This document shows positions 52,622-61,251 of a stretch of 64,000 bases of DNA, in pieces. The notes below the pieces were generated by a model that was not told the DNA's origin, did not search any database, and worked only from the letters and a program-made list of their open reading frames with translations. Position 1 is the stretch's first letter. Each line of letters opens with the position of its first letter. The position numbers were made by a program, and so were the translations under genes. Source of the DNA: Lachnospiraceae bacterium UBA3762 (lineage in GTDB: Bacteria; Bacillota; Clostridia; Lachnospirales; Lachnospiraceae); assembly GCA_002371615.1 (NCBI GenBank), contig DFGA01000006.1, positions 94,204 to 158,203 on the forward strand, given 5' to 3'.

Positions 52622-53821
52622 TTATTTCTTCTCGGATCGGAAAAGCTTTGAAAATACAGAACCTGATCCCGACTTCTTGCTGTATACGTCAAATGCAACA
52701 GCTGCAAGAAGTACAAATCCCTTTATTACCTGGGTGCGGTCCGCACCGACACCCATGAGCATCAGTCCGTTGTTAAGAACTGCCATGACAAGTCCGCCGA
52801 CCATTGTTGCAAGTATCGTTCCTACGCCGCCCGATACGGCTGCACCGCCGATAAATACCGATGCTATAGCGTCCATTTCCCACGATGTACCATCCGCGGG
52901 TCCCGCAGCGGTTGACCTTCCGACAAACAGGATACCGGCAACCGCCGCGAGTAATGACATGTTCATCATTGTAAGGAAATAAGTCCTTTCAACGTTGACA
53001 CCTGATAAAGCTGCGGCATTTTTATTACCGCCGACCGCATACACGTTTCTTCCGAACTTAGTACGTGTTGTGATCGTATGATAGATGATTATGAGTATGA
53101 GAAGTATGAGTCCGGGTACCGGGAATGAAGTTCCAACTCTTCCCGAGCCATACAACCATGTAAAGTAACCGATTATCGCACTTACAATACATATTCTGAC
53201 TACAACCGCCCATATGGGATTATTCTCTTTTGATGCTTTATGCTTTCTCACCTGTGCAATTATGAATGCTGCTATTCCAATGATACCAAGCAAAAGCGTG
53301 GAATTGTTCATACCGGTAAATGCCGGTCCCCACTCGGGGAGATATCCCGATCCGAACCATTTGAGTTCTGCAGGTGCGGGTACCGATATCGATTTTGATA
53401 TCCATATAACTCCGCCACGGAAGATCATCATCCCGCCGAGCGTTGTGATAAATCCGGGAATTCCGAGTTTTGAAAGGAAAAATCCGTGCCATACACCTGC
53501 TGCCAGTCCTATTGCAAGTGCGATAAGAACCGCAACCCACCACGGAAGGTTAAGATCCCTTGCCGCTATAGCCATTACCATTCCAGCAAATCCGGCTACC
53601 GAACCGACAGACAGGTCGATCTGTCCTATAACTATTACCATCAGCATTCCGAGCGCAAGCACGAGTACGTACGCATTTCCTGCAAGAAGATTCTGGAAGT
53701 TTGACGATGTGAGCATCCTTCCGTCCGATATAATGTTAAATACTGCGATCAGAAGCACCAATGCCACTACCATCGTATATTGGCGCAGGTCGCCGCCCAA
53801 TACCTGTTTTATACGTTTCAT
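52622..53821 (-). CDS. ChvE/GguB-type monosaccharide ABC permease
   Basis: A 399-residue permease of the BPD_transp_2 (ribose/xylose/multiple monosaccharide) type with about 10 membrane segments: G-M-L-M-V-I-V-I-G-Q-I-D-L-S-V-G-S, G-I-P-G-F-I-T-T-L-G-G, and G-G-A-A-V-S-G-G-V-G-T. It is close to GguB/MmsB, the ChvE partner. One permease gene serves as homodimer. It follows the ATPase gene by 27 bases. Confidence 0.93.
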   Translation of the reverse strand: MKRIKQVLGGDLRQYTMVVALVLLIAVFNIISDGRMLTSSNFQNLLAGNAYVLVLALGMLMVIVIGQIDLSVGSVAGFAGMVMAIAARDLNLPWWVAVLIALAIGLAAGVWHGFFLSKLGIPGFITTLGGMMIFRGGVIWISKSISVPAPAELKWFGSGYLPEWGPAFTGMNNSTLLLGIIGIAAFIIAQVRKHKASKENNPIWAVVVRICIVSAIIGYFTWLYGSGRVGTSFPVPGLILLILIIIYHTITTRTKFGRNVYAVGGNKNAAALSGVNVERTYFLTMMNMSLLAAVAGILFVGRSTAAGPADGTSWEMDAIASVFIGGAAVSGGVGTILATMVGGLVMAVLNNGLMLMGVGADRTQVIKGFVLLAAVAFDVYSKKSGSGSVFSKLFRSEKK

Positions 53822-53848
53822 GATCTAATCCATCCTTTCCGATAATCA

Positions 53849-55387
53849 TCAAGATACTGACGTGATCGTCATTCTCTTCATCAATGCTTCCTGGCTTGCC
53901 TCTTCCTTTGCCAGTTCTCCGGTTATGGAGCCTTCAAATATCGTGTATATCCTGTCTGCCATACCGAGCAGTTCCGGCAGTTCCGATGACACAAGAACGA
54001 CTGCCTTGCCCTGATCCGCAAGTTCATGGATCAGCTTATATATCTCGTATTTTGCTCCTACATCGATTCCTCTTGTAGGCTCATCCAGTATGAGGACATC
54101 CGGTTCCGTATACATCCATTTGGAAAGTACTACCTTCTGCTGGTTACCACCGGAAAGCGTATTTACTCCGACATCCACACTCGGTGCTTTTATGCGAACC
54201 GATTCCCTGTATTTTTCCGCGGCAATTTGTTCTTCTTCGAAGCTTAAAAGCCCTCTCTTTATTATCCTGTCAAGATCAGCCGATACGATCGTCTGCCTGA
54301 TGGAATCGAGGAGATTAAGTCCCAGGTTTTTCCTGTCTTCGGGAACGTATGCGATACCATGTTTTATAGCCGATTCCACCGAATTGATCTTAACCTCTTT
54401 GCCTTTTATCTTAAGCGTTCCGCCCCTGAATATTCCGTAGTTGTGTCCGAAGATCGATCTCATAAGTTCGGTTCTTCCGGCGCCCATAAGTCCGGCAAAT
54501 CCCACTATCTCTCCGGCTCTTACATTAAAGCTTGAACCTTTGCAGACCATCCTGCCCTCGACTTCGGGATCTTCTACCCACCAGTCCGATACTTCGAAAA
54601 TCACTTCACCGGGGTTAGATACATGCTCCGGATAACGATTTTCTATGGAACGTCCGACCATCGCTCTTATTATCTTGTCCTCGTCGACTGATCCGGCTTC
54701 AACTTCATAGCTCTCAACAGTATGCCCGTCACGTATTACAGTAACCGCGTCCGCGATAGCCGCAACTTCATTGAGCTTGTGAGAGATCATGATACAGGTG
54801 ATATCATTTGCCTTAAGTTCTCTCATAAGATTGAGAAGGTTTGCCGAGTCATCTTCGTTGAGAGCCGATGTAGGCTCATCAAGTATGAGAAGCTTAACAT
54901 TCTTCGAAAGTGCCTTGGCGATCTCAACAAGCTGCTGCTGTCCGACTCCGAGGTGCTTGATAAGAGTGTCCGGGTCTATCATAAGCCCTACTCTTTTAAG
55001 TATCTCAACCGTTCTCCTTCGCTCTTCATCCCAGTCGACAAGACCTTTCCTTGTGATCTCGTTACCGACAAAGATATTTTCGGTCACAGACAACTCCGGT
55101 ATCATTGTGAGTTCCTGATGTATTATTCCGATTCCTGCACTCTCCGACTCTTTGATATTCTTGAACTTCATCTCACTGCCCATAAAAAGGATCTTGCCTT
55201 CATATGAACCGTAAGGATAAACTCCCGACAAAACCTTCATAAGAGTGGATTTTCCAGCTCCGTTTTCTCCGCAGATCACGTGAATCGTGCCTCTTCGCAC
55301 TTCAAGTGTTACATCGTCAAGTGCCTTAACCCCCGGGAACTGTTTTGTGATCGACTGCATCTGCAGTATATAGGGATTATTCTCCAT
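53849..55387 (-). CDS. ChvE/GguA-type monosaccharide ABC ATPase (duplicated)
   Basis: A 512-residue ATPase with two ABC domains. The first has C-G-E-N-G-A-G-K-S-T, L-G-V-G-Q-Q-Q-L and L-I-L-D-E-P-T-S-A-L; the second has a degenerate Walker A (F-A-G-L-M-G-A-G-R-T-E), as is usual in RbsA/XylG/MglA, and L-S-G-G-N-Q-Q-K with L-I-L-D-E-P-T-R-G-I-D. It drives uptake by the neighbouring permease. It is 19 bases after the ROK regulator gene. Confidence 0.95.
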   Translation of the reverse strand: MENNPYILQMQSITKQFPGVKALDDVTLEVRRGTIHVICGENGAGKSTLMKVLSGVYPYGSYEGKILFMGSEMKFKNIKESESAGIGIIHQELTMIPELSVTENIFVGNEITRKGLVDWDEERRRTVEILKRVGLMIDPDTLIKHLGVGQQQLVEIAKALSKNVKLLILDEPTSALNEDDSANLLNLMRELKANDITCIMISHKLNEVAAIADAVTVIRDGHTVESYEVEAGSVDEDKIIRAMVGRSIENRYPEHVSNPGEVIFEVSDWWVEDPEVEGRMVCKGSSFNVRAGEIVGFAGLMGAGRTELMRSIFGHNYGIFRGGTLKIKGKEVKINSVESAIKHGIAYVPEDRKNLGLNLLDSIRQTIVSADLDRIIKRGLLSFEEEQIAAEKYRESVRIKAPSVDVGVNTLSGGNQQKVVLSKWMYTEPDVLILDEPTRGIDVGAKYEIYKLIHELADQGKAVVLVSSELPELLGMADRIYTIFEGSITGELAKEEASQEALMKRMTITSVS

Positions 55388-55406
55388 TCCTTTGCCTCCT
55401 CCCTTA

Positions 55407-56627
55407 TCATTTCTGATTTGCTTTCAAATATTCACTGGGTTTCCGAAGCAGTCTGTCCGTTGCTATCGCAGCAGCCCCGTACAATGTGGGGTCAACACTA
55501 AGTTTCGAAAACTCTATTTTTACTTTTTCATACATCTCCGGGATAACCCTCGCCTGCACCGTTTTCTTTATAGTCGGAAGCAGCAGATCGCCTCCCATTG
55601 ATATGATATCTCCTATCACAATGATGTCCGGATTATAAGCATTTATAAGAGTCACACACCCGTATGCCAGATAATTTGCGATCTCATCAACGACCTTGCC
55701 TGCCTTCCGGTTGCCCCTGCGCGCTTCTTCGAATACATCCCCGCAGGCTTCGGCTCTGTTTTTGTACTTCTTGTTCATAAGATCCGGCATTTCCTGCTTA
55801 GCTCTCTCAAGCATCGCAGATGCGCAGCAATACAGTTCCAGGCATCCGTAATTGCCGCATTCGCATCTCGGCCCATTCACATCTATGCTTATATGACCGA
55901 CCTCACTGGCAACTCCCTGCATTCCGAGCAGAAGATTATCATTCTCTACTATCCCCGAGCCGACGCCTTCGCCCGCAAGAAAATAAGCAAGTGTATTCAG
56001 CGGTCTTCCGTGATTGCCGAACCACCATTCGGCAAGTGCACCGGCGTTTGCGTCCTGCTCGATGAACAACGGTTTATTGAATTCATTCCTGAACTCATCT
56101 ATAAAGTTAATGTCATGCCACTTCGGCATGCTCGTTACCATCGCTATCCGCCCTTCTTCCCTTATGTAAGGTCCCGGGAGTGCCAGTCCTATGGCCACAA
56201 CATTTTTGTACTTCTTCAAAGTCTCATGTATCTGATCCTTCATGTCAGTGAGAACTTCTCTTGTATCCTGTTCAAGTTCAAACTCTGTCTCGCGCATCGT
56301 GTAGAGTTTTCCTGAAATATCGAATACCCCTACAGCGAACATGTGTCTTGAGAATTTGACTCCTATGACCTGCTTTTCCTCGGCATTGAGTCTTAATCCT
56401 ATCGATCTTCTGTTTCCGTTTCCTTTGATCGTGCCGACCTCGGATACTATACCCATTTCGATCAGCACCGCCGTGATCTTGGTTATCGATGCCTGAGTCA
56501 GCCCGGTTATCTTGGCTATCTCAGCTCTTGAACAGACATCTCTTTGCTGAAGTATCTTAACTATCGCAGATCTGTTCATTTCGGTAAGATCACTGTTGTT
56601 ACTGCCTACAGCACTCTTGTTTGTCAT
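55407..56627 (-). CDS. ROK-family transcriptional regulator (XylR/NagC-like)
   Basis: A 406-residue protein: N-terminal winged helix-turn-helix (about 15-75, I-L-Q-Q-R-D-V-C-S-R-A-E-I-A-K-I-T-G) and a ROK domain (about 90-390) with G-L-A-L-P-G-P-Y, E-Q-D-A-N-A-G-A-L-A-E and the zinc site C-E-C-G-N-Y-G-C-L-E. ROK regulators respond to sugars or sugar phosphates. It is the first gene of the operon with the ABC importer, kinase and isomerase, and a perfect palindrome follows its promoter, which suggests autoregulation and control of the operon. Confidence 0.93.
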   Translation of the reverse strand: MTNKSAVGSNNSDLTEMNRSAIVKILQQRDVCSRAEIAKITGLTQASITKITAVLIEMGIVSEVGTIKGNGNRRSIGLRLNAEEKQVIGVKFSRHMFAVGVFDISGKLYTMRETEFELEQDTREVLTDMKDQIHETLKKYKNVVAIGLALPGPYIREEGRIAMVTSMPKWHDINFIDEFRNEFNKPLFIEQDANAGALAEWWFGNHGRPLNTLAYFLAGEGVGSGIVENDNLLLGMQGVASEVGHISIDVNGPRCECGNYGCLELYCCASAMLERAKQEMPDLMNKKYKNRAEACGDVFEEARRGNRKAGKVVDEIANYLAYGCVTLINAYNPDIIVIGDIISMGGDLLLPTIKKTVQARVIPEMYEKVKIEFSKLSVDPTLYGAAAIATDRLLRKPSEYLKANQK

Positions 56628-56662
56628 TACTCTTGTCCCCGCTTTTCGAAAATCACTTTTCG

Positions 56663-56680
56663 GAGTTAATTACTTAACTC
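56663..56680 (-). promoter_or_regulatory. Perfect 18-base operator candidate before the ROK operon
   Basis: GAGTTAA-N4-TTAACTC (56663-56680) lies just downstream of the predicted transcription start, the position expected for a repressor roadblock. The ROK regulator encoded by the next gene is the most likely ligand. Confidence 0.55.
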
Positions 56681-56687
56681 TGTTAAT

Positions 56688-56716
56688 ACATTAACGCCGT
56701 TGTGGTTTTGTGTCAA
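56688..56716 (-). promoter_or_regulatory. Sigma-A promoter of the ROK-ABC sugar operon
   Basis: TTGACA (56711-56716), 17-base spacer and TAATGT (56688-56693) on the minus strand, about 60 bases before the ROK start codon. Confidence 0.75.
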
Positions 56717-56789
56717 CAGATTCTTCCCAAAAAATCAATTCTTGTTTGGGTTGCACAAAAATGTATTTGCGATATTTGACACTTCAAAC

Positions 56790-56820
56790 AAAAAATAACC
56801 TCCGGCTGTATTGCCGGAGG
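56790..56820 (-). terminator. Terminator of the marR-HAD operon
   Basis: An 8-base perfect stem CCTCCGGC/GCCGGAGG with a 6-base loop (56799-56820), followed by TTATTTTTT on the minus strand, 22 bases after the HAD stop codon. Confidence 0.9.
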
Positions 56821-56842
56821 TTTGCCTCTTGGTATTCTCTAT

Positions 56843-57460
56843 TTAAACTATCTTTAGCAGGTCAGCAAACTCATTGATCGTATGATCGGGAGATTTGGCA
56901 GTCCCGAATCCGAATGCTGCATGAATAAACGCGACACCTGCTTTTCTGCTTGCGATCTCATCCTTTTCAATGTCACCGACGTATACAGGATCATTCATAT
57001 TGTTCCTGTCAGCAACAAGCCTTATGTTCTCGGCCTTGAGCATTCCCGTATCTCCCGGGCATACATGGTCGATTATGAAAGGTTCAATACCCGTCTTCTT
57101 CATAACAAGCTCTATATATCCGCTCTGGCAGTTACTGACGATCGCGACTTTATGATTTTTTGAAAGCTTCTCAATTGTGTCTTTCATACCGGGGTAAACC
57201 ATTCCGCCCTTTTCCTCCAGATAAGAGAACTCGTACTTACTGCACAAGGGCTCAAACACCTCTATCTCTTCATCGGATACTTCCGGAATGATATTTCTGA
57301 ATATCTCATCCATCGGAAGTCCGAACAGTCCTCTAAGGTCCTGCGCCGTAACGCTCTTGTCATATCCCCTCTCGCGAAGTGCTCTGTTCCATGCATCCTT
57401 CACAACCTCCGTCGAATCCCAGAGTGTTCCGTCTATATCAAGTATTATTCCGTCGTACAT
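56843..57460 (-). CDS. HAD-superfamily phosphatase (Gph/PGMB-like)
   Basis: A 205-residue HAD hydrolase with motif I I-L-D-I-D-G-T-L-W-D (Asp8, Asp10), a helical C1 cap (about 17-85), motif II I-V-S-N-C, and motif III/IV K-A-E-N and Y-V-G-D-I-E-K-D. It matches phosphoglycolate phosphatase/beta-phosphoglucomutase relatives, which act on small phosphorylated metabolites. The ATG at 57460 is 1 base after the marR stop and has GGAAGGGA; longer frames upstream lie within marR. The substrate is unknown. Confidence 0.85.
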   Translation of the reverse strand: MYDGIILDIDGTLWDSTEVVKDAWNRALRERGYDKSVTAQDLRGLFGLPMDEIFRNIIPEVSDEEIEVFEPLCSKYEFSYLEEKGGMVYPGMKDTIEKLSKNHKVAIVSNCQSGYIELVMKKTGIEPFIIDHVCPGDTGMLKAENIRLVADRNNMNDPVYVGDIEKDEIASRKAGVAFIHAAFGFGTAKSPDHTINEFADLLKIV

Positions 57461-57461
57461 A

Positions 57462-57941
57462 TCAATTATCCCTTCCTGCCGGATCTTTATCGTCCGTGTC
57501 GCTTTCCATATTGGCAAGCGCCTTATATGTAAGAGTATAAAGCGTCTGAAACTCCTCGACTGTAAGCCCCATCCGGCCTGCGATACACGAAGGTATCTTG
57601 ACAGCTTCCTCCTTAAGAGCACTACCCTTATCCGTTATCGACAGAAGAAGCATTCTCTCATCATGCGGATCCCGCTGTCTTGTAATGTAGCCCGCCGACT
57701 CAAGTCTCTTCAGGACCGGAGTAAGCGTTCCGTAATCAAGATGCACATATTCCGCAAGCTCTCTTGACGATACACTCTCATGCTCCCACATTACCATCAT
57801 GACGATATACTGCGTATATGTAAGCCCGAGTTTCTTCAGATGCGGACCGTACTGGCTCACAAGTTCCTTGGAGCACGCATAGAGCGGAAAACACACTTGA
57901 TTATTAAGTTTTATTGATTCGTATTTGTCTTTCTTGCTCAT
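57462..57941 (-). CDS. OhrR-like MarR-family regulator
   Basis: A 159-residue winged-helix protein whose start (L-N-N-Q-V-C-F-P-L-Y-A-C-S-K-E) carries the conserved peroxide-sensing Cys of OhrR, Cys17, plus Cys23. The HTH (about 55-95, S-S-R-E-L-A-E-Y-V-H-L-D-Y-G-T-L-T-P-V-L-K-R) and wing (D-P-H-D-E-R) are standard. OhrR/SarZ/MgrA proteins release DNA when that Cys is oxidised by organic hydroperoxides. No ohr gene is adjacent; the HAD gene is cotranscribed. Its own promoter is at 57987. Confidence 0.85.
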   Translation of the reverse strand: MSKKDKYESIKLNNQVCFPLYACSKELVSQYGPHLKKLGLTYTQYIVMMVMWEHESVSSRELAEYVHLDYGTLTPVLKRLESAGYITRQRDPHDERMLLLSITDKGSALKEEAVKIPSCIAGRMGLTVEEFQTLYTLTYKALANMESDTDDKDPAGRDN

Positions 57942-57974
57942 TTGGTTTTGCCCTTTTTACTTTTGCTAAAGCGA

Positions 57975-58003
57975 GTATCTCATAAAACTGCTGCCTCGTC
58001 AAG
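57975..58003 (-). promoter_or_regulatory. Sigma-A promoter of the marR-HAD operon
   Basis: On the minus strand TTGACG, a 17-base spacer and GATACT lie in the 71-base gap between ybaK and marR, about 35-60 bases before the marR start. Confidence 0.55.
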
Positions 58004-58012
58004 AGACAGCGT

Positions 58013-58489
58013 TCAAACAACGATATCCGCGATTTTGCATCCTGCCACCGTGATCAGATCCCCCGGAGCAAGCTCTATCTGATACCCAACCTTACCGGCG
58101 CTGACAAATACCTTATCGAAGCCTGCCGCCGTCTCATGGATAAAGGTGGGAAACTGCTTCTTCATGCCTATGGGAGAGCACCCGCCGTGTACATAGCCGG
58201 TAAGCGGCAGAAGTTCTTTCTGTTTTATCATGCTGACCGCCTTTTCACCTGATGCTTTTGCGGCTTTCTTGAGATCAAGTTCTTCCTTCACAGGCACAAC
58301 AAAAACATAGTAAGCGCCGCTTTTCCCCTGTGTTACCAGGGTTTTGAACACTTTAGCGGAATCCTCGCCGAGAATTGCTGCGATCTCTTCACCGGTCATT
58401 GTAGCATCGGGCTTGTATGTATGGCTCTCATAAGGTATCTTCTTCCCATCCAGAGCTCTCATTACATTGGTTTTTTCTTCTTTTTTCAT
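58013..58489 (-). CDS. ybaK: Cys-tRNA(Pro)/Cys-tRNA(Cys) deacylase, YbaK/EbsC type
   Basis: A 158-residue protein with the YbaK pattern: K-T-N-V-M-R-A-L-D-G-K-K-I-P-Y, K-V-F-K-T-L-V, F-V-V-P-V-K-E-E-L-D-L-K-K-A-A-K, and T-G-Y-V-H-G-G-C-S-P-I-G-M-K-K with the catalytic Lys region. It removes mischarged Cys from tRNA(Pro). It lies 30 bases after hydF on the same strand, probably read through from it. Confidence 0.93.
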   Translation of the reverse strand: MKKEEKTNVMRALDGKKIPYESHTYKPDATMTGEEIAAILGEDSAKVFKTLVTQGKSGAYYVFVVPVKEELDLKKAAKASGEKAVSMIKQKELLPLTGYVHGGCSPIGMKKQFPTFIHETAAGFDKVFVSAGKVGYQIELAPGDLITVAGCKIADIVV

Positions 58490-58519
58490 TTAATGCTTTT
58501 CTTGTCCTTCTTCAAATAT

Positions 58520-59731
58520 CTATAACCCTAACGGAGCAATGCTTCTGCCCAATATCCCATTCATATGCGCGATGGCAGTACCGTAATTCGTGAAGGGAAC
58601 TCCGCTCTCCTGTGCTGCGATCATACGGTTTCTGACTTCGTTGTCGTTCAGCATGCAGGCACCGCAATGAATAATAAGGTCAAAATCATTCAGATCATCG
58701 GGATAGCCGTGTCCCGAAGTAAAGGCCATCTCAAGGTCCTTACCTGTATATTTTTTCAGCCATGCAGGAAGCTTAACGGTACCGATATCCTCACACTGTC
58801 TGTGATGCGTACATCCTTCCGCGATCAGTATCTTCGCATGATCCCTTAAGCGATCTATTGCCTTCGCGCCCTCCACTGCTTCCTCTAAAAATCCTTTGTA
58901 GCGCGCCATCAGCACAGAAAACGAGGTCAGCGGTATCCTCTCGGGGACGATCTTCATGACCTTTCCGAAAGCCTGCGAATCCGTGATTACAAGCGCAGGG
59001 TCATCTTTGAGACCGGAAAGAGTATTGGGGAGCTGTTCCACGGATGTGACCATACTTACCGCATCCGCATCTAGTATATCCCTTATCGCCTGCTGCTGTG
59101 GCAATATCAGTCTGCCCTTCGGGGCAGATGTGTCGATAGGAATAACAAGGACTACCGTATCTCCTTTGCCGATAAGGTCCGCAACAAGTCTTACCTGCTT
59201 TGTGCCGCTATTAACTGCTCCGGCGATGGCCTCCTTGAGTGCTTCAACACCTTCCCCGCTTTTTGCCGAAACGGGTATTACCGGAAAGCCCTGAAGAATA
59301 CCCGCCGGATTATCCCCGGCTTCAAGGTTTCCGTCTGCATCAATATCCGTTTTATTCCTTGCAATAACACATGGGATCTGCCTGGTCCTGATCAGGTCAA
59401 GAAGTTCTGTCTCCGAAGGATCGAGTACATCTTTCTCTATGACCAGCACGGCAATATCACAGGTTGCCAGCACTTCTTTAGTCCGGCCGACCCTGAGCTC
59501 GCCAAGCATCCCTTCATCATCGTAACCCGGAGTATCAATTATTGTGACCGGGCCTAACGGAAGAAGTTCCATGCTTTTTCTGACAGGATCCGTCGTCGTG
59601 CCTTTGATCCCGCTTACAAGTGAAACCTGCTGATTCGTGATCCTGTTGACAAGACTGCTTTTCCCGGCATTTCTCAGTCCGAAAAACCCTATATGTGTTC
59701 TTTCCGCCATCGGCGTATCATTCAAACTCAT
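58520..59731 (-). CDS. hydF: [FeFe]-hydrogenase maturation GTPase
   Basis: A 403-residue protein: N-terminal GTPase domain with G-L-R-N-A-G-K-S-S (P-loop), D-T-P-G-Y, N-K-T-D and S-A-K-S-G-E-G; a dimerisation domain; and a C-terminal [4Fe-4S] domain with C-T-H-H-R-Q-C and H-C-G-A-C. HydF is the scaffold on which the 2Fe subcluster of the H-cluster is built before transfer to the hydrogenase. All three maturases are here in the order TM1266-hydE-hydG-hydF; the hydrogenase structural gene is not in the window. Confidence 0.96.
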   Translation of the reverse strand: MSLNDTPMAERTHIGFFGLRNAGKSSLVNRITNQQVSLVSGIKGTTTDPVRKSMELLPLGPVTIIDTPGYDDEGMLGELRVGRTKEVLATCDIAVLVIEKDVLDPSETELLDLIRTRQIPCVIARNKTDIDADGNLEAGDNPAGILQGFPVIPVSAKSGEGVEALKEAIAGAVNSGTKQVRLVADLIGKGDTVVLVIPIDTSAPKGRLILPQQQAIRDILDADAVSMVTSVEQLPNTLSGLKDDPALVITDSQAFGKVMKIVPERIPLTSFSVLMARYKGFLEEAVEGAKAIDRLRDHAKILIAEGCTHHRQCEDIGTVKLPAWLKKYTGKDLEMAFTSGHGYPDDLNDFDLIIHCGACMLNDNEVRNRMIAAQESGVPFTNYGTAIAHMNGILGRSIAPLGL

Positions 59732-59769
59732 GATTTTCCCTCATTGATGTCTTTGGGAGCCACGGTTAT

Positions 59770-61188
59770 TTAAAAGTGGAAATCCCTCTCACCGTCTACG
59801 ATCTTGACAAGCCTGTCCCGTACAATATTGCGTACCTGCTCCTTCGGTATCGTTTCTATCTCTCTTTCGATCACTTCTTCGCCGATCCGTCTTGTATCCT
59901 CCGATGCATAATCTATCAGGAATTCCTTTAATGTCATGAGGGCATTGGGATGGCAGCAGTTCTGTATCTGTCCTGATTTACACAGCTCCATGAAGCGGTC
60001 TCCGGTTCTGCCTTCACGGTAGCATGCCGTGCAGAACGAAGGGATATAGCCGGCTCTCATCAGCCAGTTCACAACTTCATCAAGCGTTCTGTTGTCGGAT
60101 ACGTCAAACTGTTCCGTATCATGAGGGCGCTCTTTCTCCGCATATCCGCCGACTGAGGTCCTCGATCCGCCGCTGATCTGACTGACACCGAGACGTATTA
60201 TTTTCTCTCTTACTTCCGGAGTCTCTCTGGTGGAGATGATCATTCCGGTATAAGGTACGGCGATCCTGATGCAGGCTGCGATCTTGCAGAACATATCGTC
60301 GCTTAAGGAATTGTCAAAATCATCCGGGTCGATGTCATCGGCGGGCTTCACCCTCGGTACGCTGATAGTATGGGGGCCGACGCCGTGAACAGCTTCCAGA
60401 TGTTCCGCATGCATAAGGAGTCCCGCGAATTCATACGCATAGTTATCAAGTCCGAACAGCACGCCGACTCCCACATCATCAATTCCGCCTTCCATGGCAC
60501 GGTCCATGGCTTCCGTATGATATGCATAATCATGCTTCGGACCTGTAGGATGAAGTATCTCATACTGCTCTTTATTGTATGTCTCCTGAAACAGGATGTA
60601 AGTACCTATCCCGGCATCTTTGAGCTTTCTGTAGTTCTCGACAGTCGTGGCCGCAATATTGACGTTGACCCTGCGGATCGCACCGTTTTTATGCTTGATC
60701 GAATAGATAGTTTTGATGCAGTCAAGGATGTATTCGATAGGGTTGTTTACCGGGTCCTCACCGGCTTCTACGGCAAGCCTCTTATGTCCCATATCCTGCA
60801 GGGCAATGACCTCCCTTGCCACCTCTTCCTGCGTCAGTTTCTTCCTCGGGATGTGCTTGTTCTTCATATGGTATGGGCAGTACAGGCAGCCATTTACACA
60901 GTAATTGGACAGATAGAGCGGGGCAAAGAGCACGATACGGTTCCCGTAAAAATCCTTTTTGATCTGCTCCGCAAGATCATAGATCTCCTTTATCTTTCCT
61001 TCATCCTCACAGGCAAGCAGAACGCTTGCATCGCGATGACTCAGGCCTTTGCGCTTTTTGGCCTTCTCTAATATTTCATCAACGAGAGCAAGATCGTTCT
61101 TATGTTCTTCGGCATACTTCACAGTCTCCCTTATCTCTTCGTCATTGATGAATTCTTCGGCCTTCATTGACCTCATGTCATACTTCAT
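59770..61188 (-). CDS. hydG: [FeFe]-hydrogenase maturation radical SAM enzyme (tyrosine lyase)
   Basis: A 472-residue radical SAM enzyme with the cluster motif C-V-N-G-C-L-Y-C and the C-terminal auxiliary-cluster motif F-C-T-A-C-Y-R-E-G-R-T-G plus a following Cys pair in N-C-C-H-P-N-A. HydG splits tyrosine to give CO and cyanide as a Fe(CO)2(CN)cysteine synthon for the H-cluster; p-cresol is the by-product. It starts behind GAGGAA, 62 bases after hydE. Confidence 0.96.
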   Translation of the reverse strand: MKYDMRSMKAEEFINDEEIRETVKYAEEHKNDLALVDEILEKAKKRKGLSHRDASVLLACEDEGKIKEIYDLAEQIKKDFYGNRIVLFAPLYLSNYCVNGCLYCPYHMKNKHIPRKKLTQEEVAREVIALQDMGHKRLAVEAGEDPVNNPIEYILDCIKTIYSIKHKNGAIRRVNVNIAATTVENYRKLKDAGIGTYILFQETYNKEQYEILHPTGPKHDYAYHTEAMDRAMEGGIDDVGVGVLFGLDNYAYEFAGLLMHAEHLEAVHGVGPHTISVPRVKPADDIDPDDFDNSLSDDMFCKIAACIRIAVPYTGMIISTRETPEVREKIIRLGVSQISGGSRTSVGGYAEKERPHDTEQFDVSDNRTLDEVVNWLMRAGYIPSFCTACYREGRTGDRFMELCKSGQIQNCCHPNALMTLKEFLIDYASEDTRRIGEEVIEREIETIPKEQVRNIVRDRLVKIVDGERDFHF

Positions 61189-61251
61189 TTGTAATTCCTC
61201 ACTTTCTTTCTCAAGAGCCGCACCATTCCCGGTTCTATGCTTTATTTAACC

